DNA of 64,000 nucleotides. Source: Streptomyces anulatus. GTDB lineage: Bacteria; Actinomycetota; Actinomycetes; Streptomycetales; Streptomycetaceae. The stretch is from contig NZ_BMVK01000017.1 of assembly GCF_014650675.1 (NCBI RefSeq), positions 62,001 to 126,000 on the forward strand, in the 5' to 3' direction. The position numbers and the translations under genes are program-made. Under the pieces are notes generated by a model that had not been told where the DNA came from, did not search any database, and saw nothing but the letters and a program-made list of their open reading frames with translations. This document shows, piece after piece, positions 61,458 through 64,000 of the stretch (its first letter is position 1; each line of letters begins with the position of its first letter).

Positions 61458-61473
61458 CTTGGTCTAGACCAAG
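61458..61473 (-). promoter_or_regulatory. Perfect DasR palindrome (dre) upstream of the AA10 gene
   Basis: CTTGGTCTAGACCAAG is a perfect 16-base palindrome with the dre core TGGTCTAGACCA intact. It is 64 bases before the AA10 start. DasR, freed by GlcN-6-phosphate, controls chitin genes from such sites. Confidence 0.85.
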
Positions 61474-61523
61474 ACGGAGGCTAGTCCTGTCTTTTGGTCA
61501 TGTCCATACCACTGAAGGCGCGT

Positions 61524-61563
61524 GGCAGGGCTCCGCGGCCCGTACCGGCCGCGGAGTCCTGCC
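61524..61563 (-). terminator. Terminator after cebR
   Basis: GGCAGGGCTCCGCGGCC (61524-61540) pairs with GGCCGCGGAGTCCTGCC (61547-61563) with one mismatch, 29 bases beyond the cebR stop. Confidence 0.8.
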
Positions 61564-61592
61564 CTACCCGTCACACCCGCCACGCCCGCCCG

Positions 61593-62630
61593 TCACGACG
61601 AGTCGCGGACCATCAGCTCCGTGGGCAGGACCTCCGAAGGGCGCTCGTCGCCCGGGGCCCGGCCCGCGATCTCGTCCAGGAGGAGCTGGGTCATGCGGCG
61701 GCCCATCTCCTCGATGGGCTGGCGGACACTGGTGAGGGCCGGGTGCATGTGGCGGGCGACCACCGAGTCGTCGAAGCCGATCAGGGCCACGTCCTCGGGG
61801 ATGCGGCGGTCCGCCTCGCGCAGGACCTGGCGGGCGCCGGCGGCCATCACGTCGGAGGCGACGAAGACCGCGTCGAGGCCGGGGCGGCGGGCCAGGAGGT
61901 CGCGCATCGCCCTCGCGCCACCCTCCTCGGTGAAGTCGGCGGGGGCGATGAGGCGCTCGTCGGGGGCCAGGCCGGCGGCGGAGACCGCCGCGCGGTAGCC
62001 GTCCAGGCGGCGCTGGGCCCCGTAGACCTCCAGGCGGCCGGTGATCGTGGCCACCTGGCGGCGGCCCCGGGAGACCAGGTGCTCGACGGCGGCCCGCGCG
62101 CCCCCGAAGTTGTCGGAGTCGACCGAGGGCAGCGTCTCGGCCGCGTGCCGGGCGCCGCTGATCACGCAGGGCATGCCCAGCTGTTCCAGGAGCTCCGGCA
62201 GCGGGTCGTCGGCGTGCACGGCGACCAGGAGGACCCCGTCGACGCGGTGGGCGGTGAGGTACTGGGCGAGCCGGCGGCGCTCGCGGTCGTTGCCGACGAG
62301 GGTGAGGAGCAGTTGCATCTCGGTGTCCGCCAGGGCCGCTCCGACGCCGCGCACTATCGCGGAGAAGTACGGCTCGGCGAAGAAGCGGGTCTCCGGCTCG
62401 GGCACCACCAGCGCGATGGCGTCGGTGCGGTTGCCCGCCAGGGCGCGGGCGGCGCGGTTGGGGACGTACCCCAGCTCGGCCACGGCCGCCTCGACCGCCT
62501 GTCGGGTCGCGTCGCTGACCCGGGGCGAGCCGTTGATGACCCGAGAGGCCGTGCCCCGGCCGACCCCGGCCCGTGCCGCCACCTCTTCGAGCGTGGGCCG
62601 CCCGCCGCTCCGTACTCGCGCTGCCGCCAT
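61593..62630 (-). CDS. cebR: CebR-type LacI regulator
   Basis: A 345-residue LacI-family repressor of cellobiose/cellooligosaccharide use. The helix-turn-helix GRPTLEEVAARAGVGRGTASRVINGS is at about residues 9-34 (Ala for Val in the usual GTVSRV). The effector domain shows EPETRFFAEPYFSAIVRGV, ALIGFDDSVVARHMHPALTSVRQP. ATG 62630 has GGGAGG six bases before it; the frame starts 24 bases earlier with TTG. A perfect CebR box lies 92 bases upstream, so it is likely autoregulated. Confidence 0.88.
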   Translation of the reverse strand: MAAARVRSGGRPTLEEVAARAGVGRGTASRVINGSPRVSDATRQAVEAAVAELGYVPNRAARALAGNRTDAIALVVPEPETRFFAEPYFSAIVRGVGAALADTEMQLLLTLVGNDRERRRLAQYLTAHRVDGVLLVAVHADDPLPELLEQLGMPCVISGARHAAETLPSVDSDNFGGARAAVEHLVSRGRRQVATITGRLEVYGAQRRLDGYRAAVSAAGLAPDERLIAPADFTEEGGARAMRDLLARRPGLDAVFVASDVMAAGARQVLREADRRIPEDVALIGFDDSVVARHMHPALTSVRQPIEEMGRRMTQLLLDEIAGRAPGDERPSEVLPTELMVRDSS

Positions 62631-62721
62631 GGCCGCCTCCCCGTTCCCGGTCAATTTCTCACAGCCGTACAGTCAATCCAAGTCCTGGACCGATCACCCC
62701 GACGAGCGTACGGACAGTGTA

Positions 62722-62737
62722 TTGGGAGCGCTCCCAA
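62722..62737 (-). promoter_or_regulatory. Perfect CebR box
   Basis: TTGGGAGCGCTCCCAA is a perfect palindrome containing the CebR operator TGGGAGCGCTCCCA. It lies between the bglC stop and the cebR start, 92 bases before the latter. Confidence 0.92.
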
Positions 62738-62751
62738 GCCTGGGACGGAAA

Positions 62752-62789
62752 AGCGGTGGGCCCGGTCGGGAACGACCGGGCCCACCGCT
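62752..62789 (-). terminator. Terminator after bglC
   Basis: AGCGGTGGGCCCGGTCG (62752-62768) and CGACCGGGCCCACCGCT (62773-62789) form a perfect 17-base stem with loop GGAA, 10 bases beyond the bglC stop. It uncouples bglC from cebR. Confidence 0.88.
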
Positions 62790-62798
62790 CCCACGAGG

Positions 62799-64000
62799 TC
62801 AGGCGTCCGGGCCCCCGACCGGCGGCAGCGCGTGACGGGCGATCACGTCGCCGTACCAGTGGGCGCTGGACTTCGGCGTACGGCGCTGGGTCGCGTAGTC
62901 GATGTACACCGCGCCGAAGCGCTTCGCATAGCCGTAGCCCCACTCGAAGTTGTCCATCAGGGACCAGAGGAAGTAGCCCCGTACGTCCGCCCCGTCGGCC
63001 GCGGCCCGGCGTACCGCCTCCAGGTGGCCCCGCAGATAGGCGATCCGCTCCGGGTCGTGGACCCGGCCGTCCGCGTCCGGGGCGTCATCGAACGCCGCGC
63101 CGTTCTCGGTGACCATCAGCGGCAGGTCCGGGTGCTCGCGTGAGACGTCCATGAGGAGGTCGTACAGGCCCTCCGGCTTGACCGACCAGTTCATCGCGGT
63201 GACCGGCCGGCCCTCGGCGAGGTGGAACGCGACGTGCTCCGAGCCGGGCCACGGGGAGTGCTCGCTGCTGCCGTGGCCGTCGTTGCGGGTGTCCCCGGAG
63301 CCGGAGGCGGGCGTGCTGACAATGGTGGGCGTGTAGTAGTTGACGCCGAGCACGTCGATCGGGGCGGCGATGGCGGTGAGGTCTCCCGGACGGATCAACT
63401 CCGCCCAGTTCACGATGCGTTCGGTGTCGGCGAGCAGGTCCTCCGGGTACGCGCCCTTCAGCATCGGCCCGGTGAAGACGCGGTTGCCCACCGCGTCGAT
63501 CCGGCGGGCCGCGTCCGCGTCCGCCTCGCTGCCGGTCAGCGGGCGCACCTGGTGGAGGTTGAGGGTGACCGAGGTCTGCGCGGCGGCGGGGAGGTTGGCG
63601 CGCAGCGCCTCGGCCGCCCGGCCGTGGGCGAGGTTGAGGTGGTGGGCGGCCCGCAGCGCGGCGGCCGGTTCGGTGCGGCCGGGGGCGTGGACCCCGGAGC
63701 CGTACCCGAGGAAGGCCGAGCACCAGGGCTCGTTCAGCGTGGTCCACATGCCCACGCGGTCGCCCAGCGCGCGGGCCATGATGGCCGCGTAGTCCGCGAA
63801 CCGTTCGGCCGTCGCACGCTCGGGCCAGCCGCCCGCGTCCTCCAGCTCCTGCGGCAGGTCCCAGTGGTAGAGCGTGGCGACGGGCTTGATGCCGGCGAGG
63901 AGCAGCTCGTCGACGAGCGACCGGTAGAAGTCGAGGCCGCGTTCCACAGCGGGTCCCCGGCCGGTGGGCTGGACCCGGGACCAGGAGACCGAGAAGCGGT
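62799..64000 (-). CDS. bglC: GH1 beta-glucosidase, start outside window
   Basis: About 400 residues of a family-1 glycosidase that hydrolyses cellobiose inside the cell. The frame is open to the window edge, and its visible start reads RFSVSWSRVQPTGRG, a conserved internal block, so roughly 60-80 residues are missing. The acid/base is in TLNEPW, the nucleophile in VTENGAAF, and the substrate aromatic loop in GYFLWSLMDNFEWGYGYAKRFGAV. With CebR beside it, it is the BglC that turns the inducer cellobiose into glucose. The cebEFG transporter would lie upstream, outside the window. Confidence 0.9.
   Translation of the reverse strand, partial: RFSVSWSRVQPTGRGPAVERGLDFYRSLVDELLLAGIKPVATLYHWDLPQELEDAGGWPERATAERFADYAAIMARALGDRVGMWTTLNEPWCSAFLGYGSGVHAPGRTEPAAALRAAHHLNLAHGRAAEALRANLPAAAQTSVTLNLHQVRPLTGSEADADAARRIDAVGNRVFTGPMLKGAYPEDLLADTERIVNWAELIRPGDLTAIAAPIDVLGVNYYTPTIVSTPASGSGDTRNDGHGSSEHSPWPGSEHVAFHLAEGRPVTAMNWSVKPEGLYDLLMDVSREHPDLPLMVTENGAAFDDAPDADGRVHDPERIAYLRGHLEAVRRAAADGADVRGYFLWSLMDNFEWGYGYAKRFGAVYIDYATQRRTPKSSAHWYGDVIARHALPPVGGPDA

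Overview
The window is high-GC actinobacterial DNA and almost certainly comes from a Streptomyces chromosome. The gene families point there (Esx/EccC type VII secretion, DUF397 with an XRE partner, the desferrioxamine des operon, AdpA with oligoribonuclease, CebR/BglC), as do the frequent GTG/TTG starts and the three rare TTA codons. From about 33.7 kb to the end, the order matches what is known of the S. coelicolor segment running from the acyl-CoA/leucine catabolic genes through des and glmS to adpA-orn and cebR. All functional calls come from reading the sequence; no database search was run.

Layout. 0-8.4 kb: the end of a type VII secretion locus (EccC C-terminus, a DUF6177-like protein, two small Esx-like proteins, a DUF6507-like protein). 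It is followed by an 877-residue polymorphic toxin with an RNase A-like C-terminus, its probable immunity gene, and a decayed toxin cassette ending in an orphan Imm49 gene. 8.5-26.2 kb: accessory and housekeeping genes. These include an FG-GAP secreted protein, a His-tailed methyltransferase, an FHA-like protein with a membrane Ser/Thr kinase whose outer domain is a copy of the next gene's secreted six-Cys protein, an XRE/DUF397 pair, a short UvrA, acyl-CoA dehydrogenase and thioesterase. 26.4-31.3 kb: a two-gene beta-glycan locus, a processive GT2 synthase followed by an acyltransferase-SGNH-GH16 triple fusion, with two DasR-like sites upstream and a TTA codon in the synthase.

31.3-43.8 kb: TetR/NmrA pair, GPP34, then a TetR-controlled leucine/branched-chain acyl-CoA operon (carboxylase beta and alpha, HMG-CoA lyase, acyl-CoA dehydrogenase) with two matching operators, then a hydrolase, DUF1707 protein and HxlR/MFS pair. 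43.9-53.8 kb: a GNAT, a second FG-GAP protein, desF and desABCD with two iron boxes. An unknown secreted protein and a G-rich tandem repeat sit between desF and desA, and desE is not in the window. 53.9-64 kb: DUF4429 protein, glmS, universal stress protein, a 1-kb upstream region, adpA (TTA codon), orn, tRNA-His, an AA10 copper oxygenase (TTA codon and a perfect DasR palindrome), cebR with a perfect CebR box, and the start-truncated bglC.

How it fits together. The second half is rich in genes for amino-sugar and glucan sensing or use (DasR sites, CebR, GlmS, AA10, BglC) and for developmental control (AdpA and the TTA codons read by the bldA tRNA). The GT2/triple-fusion locus shares both signals, DasR-like sites and a TTA codon, with the AA10 gene. 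This suggests, as inference only, that a developmentally timed extracellular beta-glycan is made, acylated and trimmed by these products.
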